DNA from: Allobosea sp039673065
GTDB taxonomy: Bacteria; Pseudomonadota; Alphaproteobacteria; Rhizobiales; Beijerinckiaceae
NCBI RefSeq assembly: GCF_039673065.1
Contig: NZ_JBDJKW010000010.1
Span: 1 to 64,000, forward strand
Reading direction: 5' to 3'
Length of the DNA stretch: 64,000 nucleotides
The notes below the pieces were generated by a model. The model was not told the origin of the DNA, searched no databases, and saw only the letters and a list, made by a program, of their open reading frames with translations. Positions 25,073 through 32,960 of the stretch are shown in pieces (positions within the stretch are counted from its first letter, which is position 1; each line of letters begins with the position of its first letter). The position numbers and the translations under genes are program-made.

Positions 25073-26256
25073 GATCTTCCGTCACTACGCAGGGAGGCGG
25101 GGGACAAGGCTGGAATCGCCGCGTTCAGCTCGTCCGCGCCGTCGGTCTTGATGGTCATCGCATTGCCGCGCCAGCTTACTTCGCCGGCGACGAAGGCATA
25201 GGCCCATATCCCCGGAAAGACGAGGTCGCGGACCAGCAGGGCAAGCGGGGTGCGCAGGCTGAGGAACCAGCCGGTGCCGCGCGCCAGCGCGATCTCCCCC
25301 GCATAGGAGAGCGCGACGACCGCCAGGGCGCCGAGCCAGGCCGGCAGGCCGAAGGCGGGAGCGGCGATCGCGGCCAGGATGGCGGGCACGAGCGGCCCGG
25401 CCAGGATTTCCGGCGCAAAGAAGGGCAGGAAGGTGACGCGGCGCAGGCGGGCCCAGCGGAACTGGCGCTGCACGATTTCGGCGAAGGAGCGCGGGCCGAG
25501 CGGCTGCTCGAAGGGCTGGTCGACGAGATGGACGTTCCGGCCCGCGGCGCGCACCAGCTTGGTCGCCGCCGCATCCTCGGCGATCTCGGCGCCCAGCGCC
25601 GCGATGCCGCCCTGCGCATCGAGGAACGGCTTGTGCCAGAGCATCGACTTGCCCTGCGCGAAGCCGAAGCCCAGCGCCTCGCCGGCATATTGCCAGCGCG
25701 CCTGGAAGGTATTGAGGAAGGCGCACTCGACCTCGGCGGCGAAGCCGGCGGGCCGCGAGCCGGCCGGCGTCGAGCAGACCAGCCCGGTATCGTCGCGCCA
25801 GGACGCCATCAGCCGCTGGACGTAGTCCTTCGGCATCAGCACGTTGGAATCGGCGAGGACGACCCAGTCGTGCCGCGCCTCGTCCCAGCCGCGCACGCAA
25901 TTGTTCAGCTTGGGATTGGCGCTGACCGCAACGTCGCCGACGATCAGGCGCGCCTTGGCGGCGGGATGCGCCGCGATCAGCTCCTCGACCAGCGGCACGA
26001 TCGGATCGTGGGCGTCGGCGACGCAGAACAGCGTCTCGTAATCGGGATAGTCGAGCACCAGCCCCGACGACAGGGTCTCGCGGCTGAACGGCTCGAGCCC
26101 GCGCACCGGGCGCACGATCGTCACCGGCGGCGCCTCGCGCTGCAGGCGCGAGACGGCCGTCCGGCACGTCAGGCGCCGATAGGCGATCCCCAGGCACAGC
26201 AGGTTCGCCGCGACCATCAGCCCCGCGATCGCCCCGGCCCAGTGCGCGCCGTTCAT
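25069..26256 (-). CDS. GT21 ceramide glucosyltransferase-like / HpnI-like glycosyltransferase
   Basis: The 395-residue protein has an N-terminal membrane helix, a GT-A catalytic domain and several C-terminal membrane helices. Motifs fit the ceramide glucosyltransferase/HpnI group: VTIVRPVRGLEP, D1 CVADAHDP, D2 LADSNVLMP, D3 in AEDAAATKLV, and the (Q/R)xxRW-type QRQFRWARLRR. A sugar would be moved to a membrane lipid (ceramide-like, diacylglycerol or hopanoid). The HpnI subgroup hands GlcNAc-hopanoid to the deacetylase HpnK, and an HpnK-family gene lies at 12196. No other hopanoid gene is visible. It sits 28 bases after pheS and overlaps pheT by four bases, so it is expressed with the tRNA ligase. 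Confidence 0.82.
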   Translation of the reverse strand: MNGAHWAGAIAGLMVAANLLCLGIAYRRLTCRTAVSRLQREAPPVTIVRPVRGLEPFSRETLSSGLVLDYPDYETLFCVADAHDPIVPLVEELIAAHPAAKARLIVGDVAVSANPKLNNCVRGWDEARHDWVVLADSNVLMPKDYVQRLMASWRDDTGLVCSTPAGSRPAGFAAEVECAFLNTFQARWQYAGEALGFGFAQGKSMLWHKPFLDAQGGIAALGAEIAEDAAATKLVRAAGRNVHLVDQPFEQPLGPRSFAEIVQRQFRWARLRRVTFLPFFAPEILAGPLVPAILAAIAAPAFGLPAWLGALAVVALSYAGEIALARGTGWFLSLRTPLALLVRDLVFPGIWAYAFVAGEVSWRGNAMTIKTDGADELNAAIPALSPASLRSDGRS

Positions 26257-26284
26257 GCTTGCGTTCCCCGTCAGGAGGCGGCGG

Positions 26285-27367
26285 TCAGGAGGACAGGCCG
26301 CCGGTCAGCGACGGCATGTCGAGCGGGCGGAAGCCGTAATGCGACAGCCAGCGCACATCGGCCTCGAAGAAGGGCCGCAGGTCGGGCATGCCATATTTCA
26401 GCATGGCGATGCGATCGATGCCCATGCCCCAGGCGAAGCCCTGGTAGACGTCGGGATCGAGCCCGCAATTGCGCAGCACGTTGGGATGCACCATCCCGCA
26501 GCCGAGGATCTCGAGCCAGTCCTCGCCCTCGCCGAAGCGGATCTCGCCGCCCTTGCGCGAGCACTGGATGTCGACCTCGGCCGACGGCTCAGTGAAGGGG
26601 AAGAAGGAGGGGCGGAAGCGCATCTTGACGCTCTCGACCTCGAAGAATGCCTTGCAGAACTCCTCCAGCACCCATTTCATCTGGCCGAAATGGGCCTTCT
26701 TGTCGATGACGAGGCCCTCGACCTGATGGAACATCGGCGTGTGGGTCTGGTCGGAATCCATGCGATAGGTCCGGCCTGGGCAGACCACGCGGATCGGCGG
26801 CTCCTGGCTCAGCATGGTGCGCACCTGCACGGGCGAGGTGTGGGTCCGCAGCAGCTTGCGCTCTCCGGTCTCGTCGGGCGCGAAGAAGAAGGTGTCGTGC
26901 ATCTCCCGCGCCGGATGGCCGACGGGGAAGTTCAGCCTGGTGAAGTTCAGGTCGTCGGTCTCGACGTCCGGCCCCTCGGCGATCGAGAAGCCCATATCGC
27001 CGAAGATCGCGGTGATCTCGTCGATGACCTGGCTAATCGGATGGATGCGCCCGCGCGCCTCCGGCCCCTCGCGCACCGGCAGCGAGACGTCGACGCGCTC
27101 GGCCGCGAGACGGGCTTCCAGAGCCGCCTCGCCCAGCGCCTCCTTGCGGGCGGCGATCGCCTGCTGGACCGCGTCGCGCAGGCCGTTGATCCGCGGGCCC
27201 TTCTCCTTGCGCTCGTCGGGCGTCATGGCGCCGAGCGTCTTCAGCAGCGCCGAGACCGAGCCCGACTTGCCGAGCGCGGCGACGCGCAACTGCTCCAGCG
27301 ACGCCTCGTCCTGCGCCGCCTCGATCTCGCCGACCAGCGAATCGCGAAGGGTGTCGATCTCGTTCAT
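26285..27367 (-). CDS. pheS: Phenylalanine-tRNA ligase alpha subunit
   Basis: PheS is the catalytic subunit of the tRNA-Phe ligase. The 360-residue length is normal. Class II motifs are visible: HPARE for motif 1, LLRTHTSPVQVRTM and GRTYRMDSDQTHTPMFHQVE for motif 2, and GCGMVHPNVL with FAWGMGIDRIAML for motif 3. The N-terminal coiled coil occupies about residues 1-90. It is the first gene of the pheS-glycosyltransferase-pheT unit. The ribosome site is weak. Confidence 0.97.
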   Translation of the reverse strand: MNEIDTLRDSLVGEIEAAQDEASLEQLRVAALGKSGSVSALLKTLGAMTPDERKEKGPRINGLRDAVQQAIAARKEALGEAALEARLAAERVDVSLPVREGPEARGRIHPISQVIDEITAIFGDMGFSIAEGPDVETDDLNFTRLNFPVGHPAREMHDTFFFAPDETGERKLLRTHTSPVQVRTMLSQEPPIRVVCPGRTYRMDSDQTHTPMFHQVEGLVIDKKAHFGQMKWVLEEFCKAFFEVESVKMRFRPSFFPFTEPSAEVDIQCSRKGGEIRFGEGEDWLEILGCGMVHPNVLRNCGLDPDVYQGFAWGMGIDRIAMLKYGMPDLRPFFEADVRWLSHYGFRPLDMPSLTGGLSS

Positions 27368-27618
27368 GCCCGATCAGGTCCGCCAAATGTGCCGGGGCGC
27401 GCGCCTCGGCCCTGAGCCGGGGCGGCGCTCGCGAGCCATCTTCTAGGGGGTCCGGCACCGGGATGCCAGCCCGAATCGCGCTGGCAAAGCACCGCTTTGG
27501 CCGGGTTTTCGCCGGTCGCGGGACGGCTTCATGACAGTCCCGTGGCAGACGCCGGCGCCCGGGGGCGACATGGCCCGCCGGTGGAGGCTATGCAGGGGCG
27601 CGACAAGGAGATGCCGAC

Positions 27619-28377
27619 ATGCACGACAACAGCGCCCAGAAGACCTCGCCCTCCTACCGGCTGGCTGCGCTCGACCAGGACTTCATCCTCGGCGACACCA
27701 CCCGCGGCGCCCGCTTCATGCTGGAATACCAGAAGGCGGAGGACCATCTGCGCGCCCGCGGCATTGTCTCGACCATCGTCGTCTTCGGCTCGGCCCGCGT
27801 CCGGCCTGGCGAAAAGCTCTACGAGGAGGCGCGCAGCTTCGGCCGCATCGCCTCGGAGCGTGGCGGCGCCCTCGCCTCGGGCCAGGAAGGCCGCGACCAC
27901 GTCATCGCCACCGGCGGCGGGCCGGGCATCATGGAAGCGGCCAATCGCGGGGCGACGGAGGCCGGTGCGCTCTCGATCGGCTTCAACATCACCCTGCCGC
28001 ACGAGCAGGAGCCGAACGGCTGGTCGACGCCGGACCTGACCTTCCTCTTCCACTATTTCGCGATGCGGAAGATGCATCTGGCGATGCGCGCCGCCGCTCT
28101 CGTCGCCTTCCCCGGCGGCTTCGGCACGCTCGACGAGCTCTTCGAAATCCTGACGCTGGTGCAGACCCGCAAGATGCCGCCGGTGCCGATCGTGCTCTAC
28201 GACAGCGCCTACTGGAAGGGCCTGATCAACCTGGAGCGCATGCAGGAGGCCGGCTTCATCAACCCCGAGGACCTCTCGCTGTTCAGCTATGCCGACACGC
28301 CGGAGGAGGCCTACGAGACCGTGGTGGCCCGCGCCGGCAATGGCTGGCACCCGCAGGCCGAGCCTGTGCAGTCCTGA
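27619..28377 (+). CDS. LOG family protein (TIGR00730-like)
   Basis: The 252-residue protein has the Rossmann fold of lysine-decarboxylase-like LOG proteins, which cleave cytokinin or nucleoside 5'-monophosphates to base and ribose phosphate. Both active-site motifs are seen: GGGPGIMEAANRGA at about 98-111 and PGGFGTLDELFE at about 166-177. The N-terminal extension of about 50 residues makes it longer than plant LOG. Whether it releases cytokinins or acts as a general nucleotide hydrolase cannot be decided. AAGGAG precedes ATG 27619. It converges on rplT with a shared terminator between them. Confidence 0.88.
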   Translation: MHDNSAQKTSPSYRLAALDQDFILGDTTRGARFMLEYQKAEDHLRARGIVSTIVVFGSARVRPGEKLYEEARSFGRIASERGGALASGQEGRDHVIATGGGPGIMEAANRGATEAGALSIGFNITLPHEQEPNGWSTPDLTFLFHYFAMRKMHLAMRAAALVAFPGGFGTLDELFEILTLVQTRKMPPVPIVLYDSAYWKGLINLERMQEAGFINPEDLSLFSYADTPEEAYETVVARAGNGWHPQAEPVQS

Positions 28378-28442
28378 CCATGCCTCCGCGCGGCCGGGAC
28401 ACCGGCAGCGCAACGACTGGATTTCAGACAAGACGACAATGA

Positions 28443-28470
28443 AAAAGGCCGGCGTCACCGCCGGCCTTTT
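28443..28470. terminator. Bidirectional terminator, LOG gene / rplT
   Basis: AAAAGGCCGGCG pairs perfectly with CGCCGGCCTTTT around TCAC. A-run and T-run on the two sides let it serve both convergent units. Confidence 0.93.
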
Positions 28471-28496
28471 CCGTATTCCGTCGGTGAGGCGTCCGC

Positions 28497-28871
28497 TCAG
28501 GCGGCGGCGGCCTCGGCGCCCAGGGCGCCCTTGACCGTCTCGACCACCGCGGCGAAGGCAGCGGCGTCGTCGATGGCCAGCGCCGACAGGGTCTTGCGGT
28601 CGAGCTCGAGGCCCGCCTTGGCGAGACCGCCGATGAAGACCGAATAGGTCAGGCCGTGCTCGCGGACAGCGGCGTTGAGGCGCTGGATCCAGAGGGCGCG
28701 GAAGGTGCGCTTCCGGTTCTTGCGGTCACGGTAGGCATACTGCATCGAGCGATCGACGGCCGCCTTGGCGGCGCGGATCGTATTCTTGCGACGGCCGTAG
28801 AAGCCCTTGGCGGCCTTCAGCGTCTTCTTGTGCTTGGCGTGGGACGTAACGCCCCGTTTCACGCGAGCCAT
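28497..28871 (-). CDS. rplT: 50S ribosomal protein L20
   Basis: The 124-residue protein has the L20 signature MARVKRGVTSHAKHKKTLK, the basic central helix and AVREHGLTYSVFIGGLAKAG. It binds 23S rRNA early in assembly. It follows rpmI by 27 bases in a two-gene unit. The usual third partner, infC, is not upstream but about 7 kb away. Confidence 0.98.
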   Translation of the reverse strand: MARVKRGVTSHAKHKKTLKAAKGFYGRRKNTIRAAKAAVDRSMQYAYRDRKNRKRTFRALWIQRLNAAVREHGLTYSVFIGGLAKAGLELDRKTLSALAIDDAAAFAAVVETVKGALGAEAAAA

Positions 28872-28898
28872 GTCAGATCTCCGGAAAGGTTGTCAGCG

Positions 28899-29099
28899 TC
28901 AGCCGTTGGGCAGGAAGTACTTCTTCACGTTGGCAGCATCGCCCTCGAAGAGGGTGGTGGTGCCGCGAAGATTGCGGATCTGCTTGGTGGTCCGCTTGAT
29001 CATGCCGTGACGCTTGCCAGCCTGGGCGTAAACGACCTTGCCGGTTCCGGTGATCTTGAACCGCTTCTTGGCGGCCGATTTGGTCTTCATCTTGGGCAT
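28899..29099 (-). CDS. rpmI: 50S ribosomal protein L35
   Basis: The 66-residue, highly basic protein begins MPKMKTKSAAKKRFKITGTG and contains HGMIKRTTKQIRNLRGTT, both diagnostic of L35. It has its own upstream region with a good promoter candidate (29215-29243) and a leader of about 100 bases, in keeping with the separation from infC. Confidence 0.98.
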   Translation of the reverse strand: MPKMKTKSAAKKRFKITGTGKVVYAQAGKRHGMIKRTTKQIRNLRGTTTLFEGDAANVKKYFLPNG

Positions 29100-29148
29100 T
29101 TCGGCTCCTCATAGGTCGCGAGCGCACGATCGGCGCCCGCTATCGATC

Positions 29149-29164
29149 TTGCTTCGGGAAGCAA
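29149..29164 (-). other. Small hairpin in the rpmI-rplT leader
   Basis: TTGCTT pairs with AAGCAA around a four-base loop about 50 bases upstream of the rpmI start. L20 autoregulates such leaders in other bacteria, but this stem is short and its role is open. Confidence 0.3.
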
Positions 29165-29214
29165 AGAAACGATCGCCACGGCAGCCCTTATCAGCCGGGC
29201 GATCGAAGGTGGGG

Positions 29215-29243
29215 CCTATGCCAGAAATCGCGAGACCTGGCAA
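29215..29243 (-). promoter_or_regulatory. Candidate housekeeping promoter of rpmI-rplT
   Basis: On the minus strand, TTGCCA (29238-29243) and CATAGG (29215-29220) are 17 bases apart, close to the alphaproteobacterial -35/-10 pattern. The start codon is about 115 bases downstream of the -10 element. Confidence 0.45.
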
Positions 29244-29278
29244 GGCCGGGCGCATTGAGGCGCTGTGGACGCCGCGGA

Positions 29279-30988
29279 TCAGCCCGCGGCGCGGGAGGCC
29301 AGGAAGGCCTCGTGCTCGCGGATCAGCCCGCCGTCGAGCGCCTTGGCGATCAGCGCGCGGGTGTTGTCGAGCCCGTAGATCGCGGCGAAGGAGCCGAAGC
29401 GCGGGCCGCGATCCTCGCCGAACATCACCTGGTAGATCGCCTTCCACCAGTCGCCGGAGACGCCGGGCCGCTCGGGCGTGGCGCCCTTGGCGGTGAGATT
29501 CTGGTAGCGCGGCACCGCGCGGGCCACGTCGAGCGCGGCGTCCTGGATCGTCTCGGCGTCGGCATCCGCCGGCAGCGCCGCAAGCACCTCGGCAAGCCGG
29601 GCGAAGGCCGCGTGCTCGACCTCGTCGGCCGGGCGATAGCTCTTGGCCGGCTTCACGAAGTCGCGGAAATAGGCGAGCGCATAGCCGACCAGCGCATCGA
29701 GGCGCGGATGGCTCTGCGGCGAGATGCCGGGCGCATAGCGCTGCAGGAAGCCCCAGAGCACCGCCTTGTCCTCGGAATTGGCGACCGAGACCAGGTTCAT
29801 CAGCAGCGAGAACGAGATCTGGGCTCGGGCGGCGTTGTCGCCCTGCCCCGCCGCGACCAGCTCCGGCTGCGGCGGCTCGCCGGCATGGATGTGCCAGGCC
29901 GGATTGCCGAGCCGGTTCTTCCAGTCCTGCCGCTCATAGCCGCCGAGGAACTGCAGATAGTCGTCGACCGCGCGCGGGATGACGTCGAAATGCAGCTTCT
30001 TCGCCTCGCGCGGGCGCGCATACATGAAGAGCGCCAGGCTCTCGGGCGAACCGTAGCTCAGCCAGTCCTCGATGGTCAGGCCGTTGCCCTTCGACTTCGA
30101 GATCTTCTGGCCCTGCTCGTCGAGGAAGAGCTCGTAGTTGAAGCCTTCCGGCGGCGTGCCGTCGAGGGCGCGGGCGATCTGCGAGGAGACCTTGACCGAG
30201 TCGATCAGGTCCTTGCCGGCCATCTCGTAGTCGACGCCGAGCGCGACCCAGCGCATCGCCCAGTCCGGCTTCCACTGCAGCTTGGCATGGCCGCCGGTCA
30301 CCGTCGTGGTGAAGCGCTCGCCGCTGGCGGGGTCGGTCCAGGTGATGGTGCCGGCCTCGACGTCGCGGGCCTCGATCGGCACCTGCATCACCACCCGGGT
30401 CCTCGGATGGATCGGCAGGAAGGGCGAATAGGTGGCGGCGCGCTCCTCGCGCAGCGTCGCCAGCATGATCGACATCACCTTGTCGAAGCGGGCGAGCATC
30501 TTCAGCAGCGTCGCGTCGAACTCGCCGGCGCGATAGGCGTCGGTCGAGGACTTGAACTCGTAGTCGAAGCCGAACTGGTCGAGGAAGGCGCAGAGCCGGG
30601 CATTGTTGTGCCGGCCGAAGGAGTCGTGCGTGCCGAACGGGTCCGGCACCTCGGTCAGCGGCTTGCCGAGATGCTGCGCCAGCAGCGCGCGGTTCGGCAC
30701 GTTGTCGGGCACCTTGCGCAGCCCGTCCATGTCGTCGGAAAAGGCGATCAGCCGCGTCGGCACCGCATCGTCGGTCAGCACGCGAAAAGCGTGGCGCACC
30801 ATCGAGGTGCGAGCGACCTCGCCGAAGGTGCCGATATGCGGCAGGCCCGAGGGACCGTAGCCGGTCTCGAACAGCGCCTCCTTCTTCCCCGATTTCTCCA
30901 GACGCGCCACGAGCTTCTTGGCTTCCTCGAACGGCCATGAGGCCGAGACGCGGGCGGCTTCGATCAGCGCGGGGTCGAAAACGGGCAT
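29279..30988 (-). CDS. lysK: Lysine-tRNA ligase, class I type
   Basis: The 569-residue enzyme charges tRNA-Lys but belongs to the archaeal-type class I family, not the class II LysS of most bacteria. The HIGH motif reads GPSGLPHIGTF at about 45-55, and the KMSKS motif is KISKSKGNG near residue 300. The run FSDDMDGLRKVPDN and the Zn/substrate region TGGHAKLQWKPDW also match. Class I enzymes are normal in many alphaproteobacteria. No class II copy is seen in the window. Confidence 0.96.
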   Translation of the reverse strand: MPVFDPALIEAARVSASWPFEEAKKLVARLEKSGKKEALFETGYGPSGLPHIGTFGEVARTSMVRHAFRVLTDDAVPTRLIAFSDDMDGLRKVPDNVPNRALLAQHLGKPLTEVPDPFGTHDSFGRHNNARLCAFLDQFGFDYEFKSSTDAYRAGEFDATLLKMLARFDKVMSIMLATLREERAATYSPFLPIHPRTRVVMQVPIEARDVEAGTITWTDPASGERFTTTVTGGHAKLQWKPDWAMRWVALGVDYEMAGKDLIDSVKVSSQIARALDGTPPEGFNYELFLDEQGQKISKSKGNGLTIEDWLSYGSPESLALFMYARPREAKKLHFDVIPRAVDDYLQFLGGYERQDWKNRLGNPAWHIHAGEPPQPELVAAGQGDNAARAQISFSLLMNLVSVANSEDKAVLWGFLQRYAPGISPQSHPRLDALVGYALAYFRDFVKPAKSYRPADEVEHAAFARLAEVLAALPADADAETIQDAALDVARAVPRYQNLTAKGATPERPGVSGDWWKAIYQVMFGEDRGPRFGSFAAIYGLDNTRALIAKALDGGLIREHEAFLASRAAG

Positions 30989-31152
30989 TTTGCAGGCTGT
31001 CTCTGAGATTGCGGGCAGGAAGAGGCGAGGATGTCGCAGATATGCGCCAGCGGCGCAATCGCGGCCACCGCCCTTCGGCTACGCGCTCCGAACACGGCCT
31101 CGCGCGTGCGGCAGGCGGCGCAAATCGGCAGCCCCCTCTGGCAATCGCATAA

Positions 31153-31162
31153 TTATCTATAA
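31153..31162. promoter_or_regulatory. BioR-type operator 1 (TTATCTATAA)
   Basis: This exact match to the known alphaproteobacterial BioR recognition sequence lies 150 bases upstream of bioY. BioR is a GntR-family repressor of biotin genes; its gene is not in the window. Confidence 0.7.
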
Positions 31163-31277
31163 TAACGCTCAAGCGATCAGGGTCGACATGAGGGCGAGAC
31201 ATAAATTTCGCGGAGCGCAGCTTTCCCCTTGCGCTCCCACGCCAGCCGTGGAGTCAATTAGCGATAGAGAATCATAA

Positions 31278-31287
31278 TTATCTATAA
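31278..31287. promoter_or_regulatory. BioR-type operator 2 (TTATCTATAA)
   Basis: A second identical box lies 15 bases before the bioY start codon, where bound repressor would block transcription or initiation. The 125-base distance to the first copy is close to twelve helical turns. Confidence 0.78.
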
Positions 31288-31302
31288 ATAATGGAGATCG
31301 CC

Positions 31303-31866
31303 ATGCGCCAAGCCCGAAGCCCCCTGCCCTCGCTGGCACCCTATCCCGCTCTGCAAAGGGCCGGCCTCGTCCTCGCCGGCGCGGCCCTGCTGACCGTCGC
31401 GGCGAAGGTGCAGATCCCATTCTGGCCCGTGCCGATGACGCTGCACACGCTCGCCGTGCTCGGGCTCGCCGTCTTCGGCGGCCCGCGATTGGCGACGGCC
31501 GCCTTCCTGGCCTATCTCGCCGCCGGCGCGGCCGGCCTGCCGGTGTTCTCCGGCACGCCGCAGCGCGGGATCGGCCTCGCCTACATGGCCGGGCCGACCG
31601 GCGGCTACCTGCTCGGCTATCTCGCAGCCTCCTGGCTGGTCGGCATGCTGGCACGCGGGCGCGGCCTGGCGGGCCGGGTCGGCGCCATGCTCGCAGGGCT
31701 GGCGACGATCTACGCCTGCGGCCTCGCCTGGCTGGCCGCCTTCGTCCCGGCCAGTGCGCTGGTCGCGACCGGGCTCCTGCCCTTCATCGCCGGCGATCTC
31801 GTCAAGCTCGCCCTCGTCGCCGCCGGTTCGGCCGCGCTCGCCCGACTGCGGAGCGCGCGCTCGTGA
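31303..31866 (+). CDS. bioY: Biotin uptake protein BioY (ECF S component)
   Basis: The 187-residue membrane protein binds biotin as the substrate component of an ECF-type importer; some BioY proteins work without AT/T partners, and none are seen here. Six hydrophobic helices are visible with family motifs KVQIPFWPVPMTLHTLAVL and GAAGLPVFSG, then GPTGGYLLGY and the late helix GLLPFIAGDLVK. ATG 31303 is chosen over ATG 31291, whose bases supply the GGAG ribosome site. bioB overlaps its end by four bases. Two BioR boxes lie upstream. Confidence 0.93.
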   Translation: MRQARSPLPSLAPYPALQRAGLVLAGAALLTVAAKVQIPFWPVPMTLHTLAVLGLAVFGGPRLATAAFLAYLAAGAAGLPVFSGTPQRGIGLAYMAGPTGGYLLGYLAASWLVGMLARGRGLAGRVGAMLAGLATIYACGLAWLAAFVPASALVATGLLPFIAGDLVKLALVAAGSAALARLRSARS

Positions 31867-32837
31867 GCGGCCCCTGCGACGCCCCGCGGCACGACTGGTC
31901 GGTGGACGAAATCCTGGCGCTGCACGACCTGCCGCTGCTCGATCTCGTCGGCCGCGCCAATGCGGTGCACCGGCGGCACCACGACCCGGACCGGGTGCAG
32001 AAGGCGAGCCTGCTCTCGATCAAGACCGGCGGCTGCCCGGAGGATTGCGCCTATTGCCCCCAATCGGCGCATCATCGCGAGGTCGACCTCACCCGCGACA
32101 GGCTGATGGATCCAGCCCGCGTCGTCGCCATGGCAGCCCGCGCCCAGGCGGCGGGGGCCGAGCGCTTCTGCATGGGCGCGGCCTGGCGGCAGGTGCGCGA
32201 CGGGCGCGAATTCGACGCGGTTCTGGCAATGGTGGCCGGCGTGCGGGCGCTCGGCATGGAGGCCTGCGTCACGCTCGGCATGCTGAAGCCGCACCAGGCG
32301 CAGCGCCTCGCCGAAGCCGGCCTCACCGCCTACAACCACAATCTCGACACCAGCCCGGAGTTCTACGAGCAGATCGTCTCGACACGGACCTATGGCGACC
32401 GGCTCGAGACGCTGGCGACGGTCCGTGCCTTCGGGATCGCGCTGTGCTGCGGCGGCATCATCGGCATGGGCGAGACGATGCGCGACCGTGCCGCGATGCT
32501 GCAGGTGCTGGCGACGATGACGCCGCATCCGGAAAGCGTGCCGATCAACGCGCTCGTGCCCGTGGCCGGCACCCCGCTCGCCGGGCGAACGCCGATCGCC
32601 CCGCTGGAGATGGTGCGCATGGTCGCGACCGCGCGGCTCGCCATGCCGGGCGCGACGGTGCGCCTCTCGGCCGGGCGCAGCGACTTCAGCCGCGAGGCGC
32701 AGATCCTCTGCCTGCTCGCCGGCGCGAACTCGGTGTTCTACGGCGAGACGCTGCTGACCACGCCCAATGCCGGCCTCGGCGCGGACGCCGCGCTGTTCGC
32801 GGCGCTGGCTGCGCGGGCACCGGAGGCGGTCGCCTGA
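31863..32837 (+). CDS. bioB: Biotin synthase
   Basis: BioB is a radical SAM enzyme that inserts sulfur into dethiobiotin in the last step of biotin synthesis. The 324-residue protein carries the cluster motif CPEDCAYCPQS (CxxxCxxC) near residue 60, then GAAWRQVRDGREFD and the run YNHNLDTSPEFY. The second-cluster ligand region with VRLSAGRSDF is also present. The GTG start overlaps the bioY stop as GTGA, so synthesis and uptake are coupled. The other bio genes (bioFDA) are not in the window. Confidence 0.97.
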   Translation: MSGPCDAPRHDWSVDEILALHDLPLLDLVGRANAVHRRHHDPDRVQKASLLSIKTGGCPEDCAYCPQSAHHREVDLTRDRLMDPARVVAMAARAQAAGAERFCMGAAWRQVRDGREFDAVLAMVAGVRALGMEACVTLGMLKPHQAQRLAEAGLTAYNHNLDTSPEFYEQIVSTRTYGDRLETLATVRAFGIALCCGGIIGMGETMRDRAAMLQVLATMTPHPESVPINALVPVAGTPLAGRTPIAPLEMVRMVATARLAMPGATVRLSAGRSDFSREAQILCLLAGANSVFYGETLLTTPNAGLGADAALFAALAARAPEAVA

Positions 32838-32960
32838 GCGGTAGCCGCACGGGACGGCGCGCCCTGCCCGAAAAAGCGGCAGACAGCGCCATGGGCTCGA
32901 TTGACCCTGCTGGAGGCCACCGCTAGCGTTCCTTGGATAATCATAAGGGGAACGACGACG

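Larger units (their letters stand above)
30989..31302. other. Divergent intergenic region, lysyl-tRNA ligase / bioY, with two BioR-type boxes
   Basis: No gene is supported in these 314 bases. They contain two copies of TTATCTATAA 125 bases apart. The part from 31150 onward is unusually AT-rich around each copy. Confidence 0.6.

Noticed and set aside
31169..31654. A minus-strand open frame across the bioY promoter as a candidate bioR gene
   Set aside because: The translation is Arg/Ala low-complexity with no GntR-type helix-turn-helix; it is the shadow of bioY.
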